DNA of 64,000 nucleotides from assembly GCF_044389085.1 (NCBI RefSeq), contig NZ_JBIRXP010000005.1, forward strand, positions 306,528 through 370,527, in the 5' to 3' direction. The translations under genes and the position numbers were made by a program. The DNA is from Isoptericola sp044389085. Its GTDB lineage: Bacteria > Actinomycetota > Actinomycetes > Actinomycetales > Cellulomonadaceae. Positions 1 through 8,062 of the stretch are shown here, piece after piece; position 1 is the stretch's first letter, and every line of letters starts with the position of its first letter. The notes below the pieces were generated by a model that did no database searches, had not been told where the DNA came from, and was given only the letters and a program-made list of their open reading frames with translations.

Positions 1-1
1 C

Positions 2-145
2 GAGGAGCTCGGCAACACCCCGGCGGTCGCCCGCGCGTCGTACATCGACCCGCGCCTGGTCGACCTGTGGGAGCACGGCGAGACCATCGGCCCGACCCGC
101 ACCCGCTCCGCCGCCGAGCGCGCGGTGCTGGGCCTGCTGAGCTGA
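2..145 (+). CDS. DNA topoisomerase IB, C-terminal end only
   Basis: The reading frame is open from the left edge and ends at TGA 143-145, giving the last 47 residues. The run LGNTPAVARASYIDPR followed by a short basic tail matches the C-terminus of poxvirus-type (type IB) topoisomerases of actinobacteria, where it follows the catalytic tyrosine region. These enzymes relax supercoils through a transient 3'-phosphotyrosine bond. The catalytic core lies outside the window and cannot be checked. The gene converges on the GH48 cellulase gene, with a repeat array between the two stops. The family call rests on a short but characteristic tail. Confidence 0.7.
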   Translation, partial: EELGNTPAVARASYIDPRLVDLWEHGETIGPTRTRSAAERAVLGLLS

Positions 146-148
146 CGC

Positions 149-274
149 GAGGTAGTCCGAACCGTGCCGAGGTAGTTCTCCCCGTGTCGAGGTAGTGGTC
201 TGGTCCACTACCTCGACGCGGTTCGAACTACCTCGGCACGGGGAGAACTACCTCGGCAGGATGGTGACTACCTC
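149..274. repeat. Palindromic array of GAGGTAGT cores at 20-base pitch (array 1, 7 units)
   Basis: Three forward cores GAGGTAGT start at 149, 169 and 189. Four reverse cores ACTACCTC start at 207, 227, 247 and 267. Pitch is exactly 20 bases within each arm, with 12-base spacers that differ from unit to unit. Each core is preceded by C, so a 9-base core CGAGGTAGT is possible. The two arms meet in a short palindrome around 197-206. A transcript could fold into a long hairpin of 8-bp stems separated by internal loops. The array lies between converging genes, which would suit a bidirectional terminator, but the regular phasing of about two helical turns would also suit a DNA-binding protein. Confidence 0.85.
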
Positions 275-652
275 GGCGAGGTCAGCTGCAGGACAGCGGG
301 CCGGCCGCGGGCGCGGTGCCGTTGGCGACGAAGCCCACCGTCGCGGACGCACCCGGGGCCAGGTCGGCGTTCCACGCCGCCCCGGTGATCGTGCCGCCCG
401 AGAGCACACCGCCCCACAGGTTCGTGGTGGACAGGCCAGCCGGAGCGGTCACCGTCCACCCCGGAGCACCGTCGTCGCCCGCGGTGACCACGATCTGGCC
501 CTGGTAGCCGCCCGACCACGAGTTCGTCGTGGAGTACACCGCGGTGCACGCACCCTCGACCGGACCCGGACCGCCGTCGTCCGCGCCCGTGGTCACGCTC
601 ACCGGGGCGGACGACGCCGAGACGTTGCCCGCCGCGTCCCGCGCCGTGACCG
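169..652. repeat. Long inverted repeat, left copy (partner 9711-10194)
   Basis: These 484 bases are an ungapped, nearly identical reverse complement of 9711-10194. By eye there are only about a dozen differences across the coding part. The block covers the end of the fibronectin III module, the whole cellulose-binding module, the stop codon and most of the repeat array. A second block, 750-857, matches 9512-9619 over 108 bases. The roughly 95 bases between the two blocks are clearly diverged, a mosaic that suggests gene conversion rather than one simple duplication. Confidence 0.9.
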
Positions 653-3017
653 AGTACGAGTACGCCGTCTCCGGCTCGAGACCCTCGTCGACGAACGACG
701 TCGCCGTGCCGCCCACCGAGCCGACGACCTCGCCGTCCCGGCTGACCTGATAGCCGGTCACCCGGGTGTCGTCGGTCGACGCCGACCAGCCCACCGTCAC
801 GCTCGTGCCGTCCGCCGTGGCCGTCACGCCCTGCGGCACGCTCGGCGCCTCGGTGTCGTCGGGCGTGGCGTCCTCGCCGAACAGCCGGTCGTAGTCCGCG
901 AGCGCTGTCGCGACCGCCGTCTGCGCCCAGAACCGGTGGTAGGTGAACTCCGGGGCCGGGCCGCCGTCCAGGTGGTCCTGCACCTTCTGCCACTGCGGGT
1001 CGTCGGTGTAGAACGACCGCAGGTCGAGGAACGAGGAACCGGCGCGGATCTCGTCACCGTTCGGCATCGTGCCGGTCCACCCCTCGGGGACGTACACCCC
1101 GTCGCCGTCGGGCGAGGACAGGACGTCGTCGAACCGCGAGTAGTCGGCGCGGGTCTCCGTCGTGGCGACGCCGAGCGGGTCGCTGTTCTGGGTCCAGATC
1201 GCGTCGAGCAGGTCGTGCGCGACCTGCTGCGCCTGCGCGTGCTGCTCCCCCTCGCCGCCGGCCGCGTAGTACATGAGCGACCGGGCGAGCGCGCCGGCGA
1301 CGCCGACGTCCTGGCCATAGCCCGTGACCTCGACGGAGAGGCCGGAGTTGTCGCCGGGGTCCGCGGCGTCCCAGTCGTCGGGCTGGCCCGACCAGGACAG
1401 GTTCGACGGGATCTGCCACGAGTCGTCCGTGACGGTGATGTGGTCGATCACCCACGGCACCCACTTGTCGAGGACGGCCTCGGCACGCGCGTCGCCGGTC
1501 TCCTCGTACAGCTGCGCGATGCGCTCCACGCCCCAGCCCTGCATGCCCATCCATTGGTTGGAGGGCGGGTCGTGGTAGACGGGCGCCTCCTGGTAGGCCA
1601 TGCCGTAGAAGGTCGCGACGTCGTCGGGCCGGTCGGCGTAGTGCCCCTCCCAGCTGTTGGTCGCGCCGCCGGCGATGCCGCCCTCGGGCGCCTGGAGCCA
1701 CTGGAACAGCTCGAGCTGGCGGTCGAGGCTCGTGGCCCAGTCGTCGGACGCGGTCGGGGACGCGGGCGCGAGGTCCGGGTCGCTCGACAGCGCCCACGCC
1801 GCCATCGGGTTCTGGTACCCGAAGTGGGCGTGGCTGGAGCCGATGCGCCACGCCCAGGGCGAGGCGGTGTCGAGCGCCCCGCCCCACGCGTAGTACCAGG
1901 ACAGCAGGTAGTGCGCGCTGTCGCGGCCGGTGCCCGCCGGGCACGACGTGGACTCGCAGCCCGGCGTCTTGAAGTACTTGTCGAACAGGGCGTAGCGCAG
2001 GTAGTCGCCCATCTTCGACGCCTTGCCGACCGTGTCGGCCACCGCCTCGGGCTGCCCCTGCTCGGCGGCGAACTTGTTGGCCCAGTAGGCGGCCTCGACG
2101 GCGCGGGCGTCGGCGTCGGGCGCGTTGGTGTACTTCCACTGCTTCGCGTACGACGCGTCGCCGGTGAACAGGTCGAGGTACCCGTTCTCGCCACCGTAGG
2201 AGAAGTCGTCGATCGACGGCTGCGGGATCGTCTCCCACACGGACTCCTGCGGGCCGCGCTGGAAGGTGTTGATGTACGAGGTGCCCTCGTGGTCCGGCCC
2301 CAGCAGCTCGGACGAGCCCGGCGCGGCGCCGAACCCGTACACGTTGTCGACGTCGGCCAGCCAGTGCATCCCGTACACCTCGGGGGTGCCGTAGGTGGAC
2401 CTCAGCTCGGCACCGATCGGGTCGCGCCCCACGGACACCCCGGTGTCGAGCTGGGACGGGTACCGGCTGGGGTGGTCGAACTCCGGCGCATACGTGGCCG
2501 GCTTGCCCGGATCGTAGGCCGCGTTGGTCGGCTGGTTCTCCGTGGTCGGGATCATGTACTGCTCGAGCGTGTCCCAGGCATGGTTGAACGGCTCCCAGTC
2601 GCCCGTCACCTGGCCGTAGGACGTCTCGAGCCACAGCCAGAACGAGTACGCCTCGCTGGTGGTCTCGTGCCCGTAGTCCGGGGCCTCGACCATGAGCGTC
2701 TCGACCGCGTGGTACGGGATGCCCTGGGGCGAGAAGTAGCCGTTGGCGGGGTCGTGGATCTTGTCGTAGAGCTCCAGGAACCGCTGGGTGTACTCGCCGT
2801 CCACCAGCAGGGTGCGCTCGGCGGTCGCGCTCGCCGCGGGCGGCGCCGCGGCCGGTGCGCCGAGCGCGGCTGCCGACGGCCCGGCGGCGGCGAGCGCCGC
2901 CAGCGCCGCGAGCGTGGTGCCCACGGCGACGGCGCGGCGGACGCGCCCCGGCTCCGGGTGCGCCCGGGTCGTGCGTGGCAGCGGTCGTGGCTGTGTTCGT
3001 GGCAGTGGTCGTCGCAT
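282..3017 (-). CDS. GH48 reducing-end cellobiohydrolase with FnIII and CBM2
   Basis: A 911-residue secreted exocellulase. Residues 1 to about 66 form a basic, Ala-rich signal region. Residues about 70-710 are a GH48 domain: NGYFSPQGIPYH and YGHETTSEAYSFWLW are family hallmarks, and the Glu of TTSE (about residue 122) is the known general acid. A fibronectin III module (about 715-808) and a short cysteine-bounded CBM2 (about 820-911) follow. GH48 enzymes release cellobiose processively from reducing ends and use inverting chemistry, so this enzyme complements the GH6 gene at 8063. The start at 3017 is chosen because GAGAGG lies 10 bases upstream; an ATG 6 codons earlier lacks a good site. The domain order matches Cellulomonas fimi CbhB. 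The 3' end is almost identical to that of the GH6 gene. Confidence 0.93.
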   Translation of the reverse strand: MRRPLPRTQPRPLPRTTRAHPEPGRVRRAVAVGTTLAALAALAAAGPSAAALGAPAAAPPAASATAERTLLVDGEYTQRFLELYDKIHDPANGYFSPQGIPYHAVETLMVEAPDYGHETTSEAYSFWLWLETSYGQVTGDWEPFNHAWDTLEQYMIPTTENQPTNAAYDPGKPATYAPEFDHPSRYPSQLDTGVSVGRDPIGAELRSTYGTPEVYGMHWLADVDNVYGFGAAPGSSELLGPDHEGTSYINTFQRGPQESVWETIPQPSIDDFSYGGENGYLDLFTGDASYAKQWKYTNAPDADARAVEAAYWANKFAAEQGQPEAVADTVGKASKMGDYLRYALFDKYFKTPGCESTSCPAGTGRDSAHYLLSWYYAWGGALDTASPWAWRIGSSHAHFGYQNPMAAWALSSDPDLAPASPTASDDWATSLDRQLELFQWLQAPEGGIAGGATNSWEGHYADRPDDVATFYGMAYQEAPVYHDPPSNQWMGMQGWGVERIAQLYEETGDARAEAVLDKWVPWVIDHITVTDDSWQIPSNLSWSGQPDDWDAADPGDNSGLSVEVTGYGQDVGVAGALARSLMYYAAGGEGEQHAQAQQVAHDLLDAIWTQNSDPLGVATTETRADYSRFDDVLSSPDGDGVYVPEGWTGTMPNGDEIRAGSSFLDLRSFYTDDPQWQKVQDHLDGGPAPEFTYHRFWAQTAVATALADYDRLFGEDATPDDTEAPSVPQGVTATADGTSVTVGWSASTDDTRVTGYQVSRDGEVVGSVGGTATSFVDEGLEPETAYSYSVTARDAAGNVSASSAPVSVTTGADDGGPGPVEGACTAVYSTTNSWSGGYQGQIVVTAGDDGAPGWTVTAPAGLSTTNLWGGVLSGGTITGAAWNADLAPGASATVGFVANGTAPAAGPLSCS

Positions 3018-3134
3018 CGTGCGTGCACCTCTCATCCTCGGGAGGCTCGCCCCGCCCCGCGGTCCGCCGGCGGCGACGGGGGCGTCGAGCACCCTCCGAG
3101 GCTGGTCGCGGCCCCGCCGCCCCGGCAACGCACG

Positions 3135-3144
3135 GAAACGTTTC
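3135..3144. promoter_or_regulatory. Candidate LacI-family operator upstream of GH48
   Basis: The perfect palindrome GAAACGTTTC lies about 120 bases before the GH48 start. Its central CG and flanking A/T triplets are typical of LacI/GalR-family operators. A near-identical site precedes the GH6 gene at 7925, and a weaker one precedes the symporter operon at 30125. Binding by the LacI protein at 6027 is inferred. Confidence 0.55.
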
Positions 3145-3153
3145 AGGTGTCGC

Positions 3154-5946
3154 TCAGGCTCCGGGCGTCCGTGGCGGCGCCATCGACGTGCGGCGACGGG
3201 CCAGCAGGTCCCCCGCCCGCCGCAGCACCTCGATGGCGTCCCCGCGGCCCGGCGACCCGAGAGGGCCCTCGGGCGCGGGCCCGGGGTGCCCTGTGCCGGC
3301 GGCGTGCTCGACGACGGTCTGCTCCCCCAGCACGGCTCGCAGCCGCGCGGCACGGGCACGGGCCGCGGCGGCGTCCACGCCGTCGAGCAGCACGACGACG
3401 TCGCGGGGCGCGGGGCCGTAGGCGCAGTCGTCCTGATTGAGCTCCCCGTGCAGCCTGCGCAGCGCCAGTGCGGGCGGCGGCGCGGGGAAGCCGGCGACGA
3501 CGACCTGCCAGCCGTACGCCCCGACCCGGCGGGCGCGGGAGATCGCCCGCTCCAACCGGTCGACGAACAGCTCGCGCGCCACGAGCCCGGTGTCGGGGTC
3601 CACCAGCACCCGCTCGCGCAGCTCGCTGCGGAACAGCGTGACGTCCGAGACCACCGCCATCGCCCCCACCATGCGCGCGGCACGGCCGCCCGCGTCGTGC
3701 ACGGTGACCGCGCGGCAGCGCACGGTCACGTGCCGCCCGTCGGCGGCGCGCAGCCGGTGCTCGACGTCGAGCGGCTGGTGCGACCCGGACAGCTGTGCGG
3801 CCACCGCGGACTGCACGCGGCGGACGTCGTCCGGGTGCACGCGGCCCAACCACTCCTGCGGGTCGTCGCCGACACCGGCGGGGTCGCACCCCACGATGCG
3901 GGCCCAGGCGTCGGAGTAGCGCACCCGGCCCGCCTCGACGTCCCAGTCCCAGGTGCCGTCGTGGGACGCGATCGACACCAGCGCGGTCCGCTCGTGCCCG
4001 GCTGCGACCTCGAGGGCGAGCACCCGCTCCCGCTCGGCGGCGTCGGCGAGCTCGCGCCGCTGGGCCTGCAGGGCGCTGAGCGTGTCCTCGGCGTCGAGCG
4101 CCACCCCGAGCATGGCCGCCCAGTGGTTGTAGCGGGCGCGCGTGCTCGTGGCCCGGGTGTCGACGAGGCCGCTCACGACCAGCACGCCGCGGTCGGAGCT
4201 GCCGAAGCCGACGGGCACGACGACGGTCGGCGACGCCGGGTCGGTGAGCTCCGGGGGCGGGAACTCCTGAGGGGGGTACGTCGACCCGACGAGGCGGCGC
4301 TGTCCTGTCGCGCCCCCGCGTGCGCCCACCACCTGCAGCACCCGCCCGCCCGGCACGTCCGCGTCGTCGACCCAGAGCGCGAGGGCTGCCACCCCGGCGT
4401 GCCCGCGCGGCAGCCAGTCGAGGCTCCGCAGCGCGTCGCCGTCCGCCCGCATCATCTCGAGGTCCACCTCGTACTGCTCCGCGAGCTCGCGCTCGAGGCG
4501 CCCGGCCCGGCCCAGCGTCCCCGCGACCGTCCCGCGCGCGAGCGCGACGACGACGTCGCGCACCGTCGTCTCGAGCGCCGTCCGGCGGGCCGCCGGGCCG
4601 AGCGCCGTCGCCGCGGACGGGGCCGGGTCCGGCGCGCCGTCCTGCTTCGACAGCCGGCGAGCGGCGGCGCGACGGTGGCTCCGGACGGTCCGCGCCGCCT
4701 CCACGTGCAGGGCGGGCACCAGCTGCTCGAGCGCGTCGGGGGACGGTCGCAGGCGGGCCGTCGCGTCGGCGAGGGCCCGCAGCGCCGGGGCGGGGGCACG
4801 CAGCCCGCGGTCGACCGCGACCGCCAGGACCTGCCGCACCGCGGCCACCCACACGTCACGGCCGTGCTCGCGCGCGAGCACCACGGGCGCCACGTCGTCC
4901 AGCCCGGGGTCCGCGCCCGTCCCGCCCGGCAGGCCGGCCGACGCCCCCGGCCGGTCGCCGTCCGGGCCGCACTGCTCGTCGCCGTCCCCCGCGAGGCTCT
5001 CGCGGCCTCCGGTCCTCGCGCCGGTCACGACGACGTGCCCGCGGGCCCCGGCGTCGCAGCCGCACGACTCGCGCAGCACCAGCGCCGAGCGGCCGAGGCG
5101 GTGCTCCCCCGTCACCCGCTCTCCGGCGATCATCGCGAGCACGAGCTGCGCGGCGCGCTCGCCGACGGCGTCGTGCAGGAGGTCCACGCTGGACAGGCGC
5201 GGGCGGATCCGCGCCCCGAGGTCGGAGTGGTCGATCCCGACCACGGCCTGCGCCTCTGGGAGGGGCAGGCCCTGGGCCCGCAGCCCGCGCATGAACCCGA
5301 CGGCGTTGCGGTCCGTCGCGGCCAGCGTGGCCGTCGTCGGCAGCGTCCCGTCGCCCGCCTCCAGCAGCCGCCGCGCGACGACCTGGGCGCCCGCCTCCTG
5401 GTTGTCGCGGGTGCGGTAGAGCCACTCCGGACGCGGTTCGATGCCGTGCGCCAGGAGCGCCGCGCGGTAGGCGTCGTACCGCTCGCGCGTGTCCGTCTGG
5501 TCCGCTGCGCCGAGGAATCCGATGCGCCGGTGGCCGTGCGCGACGAGGTGGTCGACGACCACCCGCGCCGCCCCGGCGTTGTCGGGGCCGAGGCTCGGTG
5601 CGGACACCCCCTCGACCGGGCCGACGCCCACGAGCACCAGGGGCGTCCCGGCGTCGTGGATCTCGCGCAGCCGGTCGTCCTCGAGCGCGCTCGTGACGAC
5701 GATGAGGCCGTCGCACCTCGCCCCGCCGACCAGCGTGCGCCGGCGCGGTGCGGCGGGGAACTCGGCGCGGTCCAGGTCCGCCGGATAGGTCTGCAGCGCC
5801 ACCACCCGGTGGCGGCCCGCACGCAGCACCCGGGCCGCGCCCGCGAGCGCCCGCCCGAAGTAGTAGCCACCGAGCACGGGGCTGACCACCCCGATCGTCC
5901 GCGGCCCGCCGACGGGGCCCTTTCCCTGAGCACCGACCGTCGTCAT
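3154..5946 (-). CDS. Sensor protein: LacI-type ligand domain, PAS and degenerate GGDEF
   Basis: A 930-residue cytosolic protein without a signal peptide or membrane segments. Residues about 15-300 resemble the periplasmic-binding-like sensor half of LacI/GalR regulators (IGVVSPVLGGYYFG near the start, later GFLGAADQTDTRERYDAY), but no helix-turn-helix precedes it. A long Ala/Arg-rich linker follows, then a PAS_3-like domain at about 630-765 (DGTWDWDVEAGRVRYSDAW). The last 150 residues start like a GGDEF domain (DPDTGLVARELFVDRLERA), but the active-site loop reads APRDVVVLL, so cyclic-di-GMP synthesis is unlikely. It is divergent from the LacI gene and ends about 137 bases before the GH48 start. 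It probably senses a sugar, but its output is unclear. Start chosen at MTTVG, 5946. Confidence 0.75.
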   Translation of the reverse strand: MTTVGAQGKGPVGGPRTIGVVSPVLGGYYFGRALAGAARVLRAGRHRVVALQTYPADLDRAEFPAAPRRRTLVGGARCDGLIVVTSALEDDRLREIHDAGTPLVLVGVGPVEGVSAPSLGPDNAGAARVVVDHLVAHGHRRIGFLGAADQTDTRERYDAYRAALLAHGIEPRPEWLYRTRDNQEAGAQVVARRLLEAGDGTLPTTATLAATDRNAVGFMRGLRAQGLPLPEAQAVVGIDHSDLGARIRPRLSSVDLLHDAVGERAAQLVLAMIAGERVTGEHRLGRSALVLRESCGCDAGARGHVVVTGARTGGRESLAGDGDEQCGPDGDRPGASAGLPGGTGADPGLDDVAPVVLAREHGRDVWVAAVRQVLAVAVDRGLRAPAPALRALADATARLRPSPDALEQLVPALHVEAARTVRSHRRAAARRLSKQDGAPDPAPSAATALGPAARRTALETTVRDVVVALARGTVAGTLGRAGRLERELAEQYEVDLEMMRADGDALRSLDWLPRGHAGVAALALWVDDADVPGGRVLQVVGARGGATGQRRLVGSTYPPQEFPPPELTDPASPTVVVPVGFGSSDRGVLVVSGLVDTRATSTRARYNHWAAMLGVALDAEDTLSALQAQRRELADAAERERVLALEVAAGHERTALVSIASHDGTWDWDVEAGRVRYSDAWARIVGCDPAGVGDDPQEWLGRVHPDDVRRVQSAVAAQLSGSHQPLDVEHRLRAADGRHVTVRCRAVTVHDAGGRAARMVGAMAVVSDVTLFRSELRERVLVDPDTGLVARELFVDRLERAISRARRVGAYGWQVVVAGFPAPPPALALRRLHGELNQDDCAYGPAPRDVVVLLDGVDAAAARARAARLRAVLGEQTVVEHAAGTGHPGPAPEGPLGSPGRGDAIEVLRRAGDLLARRRTSMAPPRTPGA

Positions 5947-5975
5947 CCGTACCACCGTCCTCGCCGTCGAGTACC

Positions 5976-6002
5976 GTGCACGTTCCCGGGTGCATTGTGC
6001 AC
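5976..6002. promoter_or_regulatory. Possible operator in the divergent promoter region
   Basis: The 80-base gap between the divergent sensor and LacI genes holds two GTGCAC palindromes (5976-5981 and 5997-6002) with a further TGCA at 5991-5994 and CCCGGG between. The 21-base spacing of the two hexamers puts them on one face of the helix, so a dimeric repressor acting on both genes is plausible. No binding protein can be assigned from sequence alone. Confidence 0.35.
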
Positions 6003-6026
6003 CGATTCCCGGCACAGTGTGGGAGC

Positions 6027-7124
6027 GTGACCACGCCAAGCCGTCCGGGGCCCGCGCCCGCCGTCGGCAGCCGACGCATCACCATCACCGACGTCGCCCG
6101 CGCCGCGGGCGTGTCGATCGCCGTCGTCTCCTACGCCCTCAACGGACGGCCCGGAGTCTCCGACCGCACCCGCCGCCACGTGTTGCGCACCGCCGCTGAC
6201 CTGGGCTGGCGCCCGAGCGCCGCCGCCCGGTCGTTGCGCTCTGCGCCGCACAGCGTGTCGGTCCAGGCGGTCGGGCCCGCCGAGGCCGCCCGGGCCACCG
6301 ACGTCGCCCTCGGGCTGCGGTCGGCGCTCCGGGTGGGCGACGACGCGCCCGCCACCGACGTCGTCGTCGACGTCGCCCCCGACCGCGACGCCGCCGCCCG
6401 CGACCTCGAGCACGCGTGGACCGAGCGGCGCCATGCCGCGTTCGTCGTGGCGGGGCTGACGCGCGACGACCCGCGGGACCGCGCGGCCCACCGGGGCGGG
6501 GTCCCCCTCGTGCCCCTCGGCCCGCCGCGCGCGAGCGGGCCCGGCGCCGGTGCGGCGGTCTGGTTCGCCGGGAACGCCGAGCAGCGTGCCGCGCAGTACC
6601 TGCGCGAGCTCGGGCACACGCGCGTCGCGCTCCTCGCGCGCGACGAGCACGGCGAGCCGGCGGCGACGCTCCTCGACGCGCTCGGCGCGCCCGAGGGTTC
6701 CCGCACGGAGGCGGGACGCGGCACCCCGGTCGAGCGGGTCGCCTATCGGACGGTCGACGACGCCGCGGCCGGTGCGGCACGGCTGCTCGCCACCGGCGAC
6801 CGCCCCACCGCCGTCGTCGCCGACGGCGACGTCGCCCTGCTCGCCGTGCTCGAGACCGCCCGCCGCCGCGACCTGACCGTGCCGTGGGACCTGTCCGTGC
6901 TGGTGCTCGAGGACTCCGCCACCTGCCGGCTGGTGCACCCCGCCGTGACCGCCGTGGCCCGCCCCTGGGCGGAGCTCGGTGCCGCGGCCGCCGTCGTCGT
7001 CCGCCCGCTGCTGGGCGGCGGAGAGGCCGGCGCCGCCACACCGCCCGCCGTCGCGCGTCTCGTGATCCGAGGATCGACCGCCCCCGCGCCGGCCTCGGGA
7101 GCTGCCGCCCTACCGGGTACCTGA
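6027..7124 (+). CDS. LacI-family transcriptional repressor
   Basis: About 365 residues from the GTG at 6027. The N-terminus carries a textbook LacI helix-turn-helix: ITITDVARAAGVSIAVVSYALNG, then VSDRTRRHVLRTAADLGWRPSAAARSLRS, which includes the hinge-helix region. The remainder is a GalR/LacI sensor fold, recognisable by a region such as YLRELGHTRVALLARDEHG, though the ligand pocket is diverged. It lies between the two cellulase genes, so it is the obvious candidate regulator of both through the AAACGTTTC sites. In-frame GTG codons lie as far upstream as 5976, and GGGAG sits too close to 6027 for a normal ribosome site, so the exact start is uncertain. Confidence 0.85.
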   Translation: MTTPSRPGPAPAVGSRRITITDVARAAGVSIAVVSYALNGRPGVSDRTRRHVLRTAADLGWRPSAAARSLRSAPHSVSVQAVGPAEAARATDVALGLRSALRVGDDAPATDVVVDVAPDRDAAARDLEHAWTERRHAAFVVAGLTRDDPRDRAAHRGGVPLVPLGPPRASGPGAGAAVWFAGNAEQRAAQYLRELGHTRVALLARDEHGEPAATLLDALGAPEGSRTEAGRGTPVERVAYRTVDDAAAGAARLLATGDRPTAVVADGDVALLAVLETARRRDLTVPWDLSVLVLEDSATCRLVHPAVTAVARPWAELGAAAAVVVRPLLGGGEAGAATPPAVARLVIRGSTAPAPASGAAALPGT

Positions 7125-7173
7125 CGCCGCCGCGCCGCGGGCGGTCAAGCCGCAGCCGATGATGGTCGCCCTG

Positions 7174-7398
7174 TCACTCCCTGCGCACGAGCGAGATGTC
7201 TTCCGGGTCGGCGGTGAAGATGTCCTCGATCGACCGCTCGAACACCGCTGACAGACGCATCGCGATCTTCAGGGACGGCTCGTACCGACCGTTCTCCAAG
7301 GAGACGACCGTCTGGCGCGACACGTGGATCCGCTCGGCGAGCTCGGACTGACTCCACCGACGCTCCGCGCGCAGCACGGGGAGCCGGTTGGCGATCAC
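7174..7398 (-). CDS. Small XRE/Cro-type DNA-binding protein
   Basis: A 74-residue protein that is almost entirely an HTH_3 domain: LRAERRWSQSELAERIHVSRQTVVSLENGRYEPSLKIAMRLSAVF. This compact YozG-like type normally acts as a repressor of its own operon. The GTG start overlaps the stop of the upstream membrane-protein gene by 4 bases (GTGA), so the two are translationally coupled. The likely operator is the pair of AAGCACGCTT sites at 7808-7841. Confidence 0.85.
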   Translation of the reverse strand: MIANRLPVLRAERRWSQSELAERIHVSRQTVVSLENGRYEPSLKIAMRLSAVFERSIEDIFTADPEDISLVRRE

Positions 7399-7793
7399 CG
7401 CTGCTCACCGGCCGCTCGGTTCCAGGAGAACGCGATCATCCACGTCAGACCCGCGAACGCGGCGGGTACCGCGGCGGTGACACGCGGCAGACCGGCGAAC
7501 GCCTCCAGCAGCGAGTACCCGAAACCCGCGACGACGGTCGCCAGGACGGCCACCATCGAGGCACGCGCCGCATCCTGACGCTCCACCCCCTCGGTATCCC
7601 CGCGCAGCAGAGTCCGTACAGTCGTCGCGACCAGCAGCACCAGCCCTCCGATCGCGACGACGGCGAGCGCCCACCCGGCCCACGCCGGCAGCGAGTCGCG
7701 CGCGTGCAGCACTCCGGCCGCGACCGCGCCCGCGACGCACGCCACGGTGCCCGTCACGACGCCTGTCCAGTCCCGCACCCTCATGTTCGTCAT
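7395..7793 (-). CDS. Four-helix membrane protein of an XRE operon
   Basis: A 132-residue protein with four hydrophobic segments: about 9-28, 37-57, 78-98 and 103-123. Two-gene operons of a small DUF2178-like membrane protein and a YozG-like repressor are common in bacteria. The molecular role of the membrane protein is not known to me. No Shine-Dalgarno sequence precedes the ATG at 7793, and a promoter lies immediately upstream, so the transcript is probably leaderless. Confidence 0.7.
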   Translation of the reverse strand: MTNMRVRDWTGVVTGTVACVAGAVAAGVLHARDSLPAWAGWALAVVAIGGLVLLVATTVRTLLRGDTEGVERQDAARASMVAVLATVVAGFGYSLLEAFAGLPRVTAAVPAAFAGLTWMIAFSWNRAAGEQR

Positions 7794-7801
7794 GGGCCAC
7801 G

Positions 7802-7841
7802 AAGGTAAAGCACGCTTGCCTTAATGACAAGCACGCTTGTC
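7802..7841 (-). promoter_or_regulatory. Promoter with two overlapping operator repeats
   Basis: On the minus strand TTGTCA (7825-7830) and TACCTT (7802-7807) are 17 bases apart and end 8 bases before the start codon at 7793. Two repeats overlap this promoter: AAGCACGCTT at 7808-7817 in the spacer, and the near-perfect palindrome GACAAGCACGCTTGTC at 7826-7841 over the -35 element. The arrangement fits autorepression by the XRE protein at 7174. Confidence 0.65.
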
Positions 7842-7924
7842 AGGGTTTCCTCGTCCGCACCCACGGGCCCTCGCCCGTTCCGTCTCGGTGCCGCGGAGCG
7901 TCCTCACCGCCGCGAGGACGTCGC

Positions 7925-7936
7925 TTAAACGTTTCG
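7925..7936. promoter_or_regulatory. Candidate LacI-family operator upstream of GH6
   Basis: TTAAACGTTTCG shares AAACGTTTC with the palindrome upstream of the GH48 gene. It lies about 130 bases before the GH6 start, much the same distance as in the GH48 gene, which supports joint control of the two exocellulases. Confidence 0.55.
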
Positions 7937-8062
7937 TGCGCTGTCCCCGGGCGCCGGCCGTTGCCAGGTTGGGGTCGTCGGCGCCGACGGCCCGACGCCG
8001 GGCTCGCCGGGCGGCACCGCCGCCGCCACGGTGCCCGGACACTGACGATCCAGGAGGCTCCT

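Noticed and set aside
149..156. Resemblance of GAGGTAGT to the let-7 microRNA seed
   Set aside because: Coincidental; microRNAs of that kind do not occur in bacteria.
149..274. Arrays 1 and 2 as mini CRISPR arrays
   Set aside because: Cores are 8-9 bases, spacers 12 bases, orientation flips at the centre and no cas genes are near.
195..3440. Long plus-strand frame opposite the GH48 gene
   Set aside because: Low-complexity Arg/Val/Gly-rich translation; the minus-strand GH48 motifs are unambiguous. A similar frame opposite GH6 has the same N-terminus only because of the inverted repeat.
3154..3600. Active diguanylate cyclase at the C-terminus of the sensor protein
   Set aside because: The GGDEF loop is replaced by APRDVVVLL, without the catalytic Gly-Gly-Asp/Glu-Glu residues.
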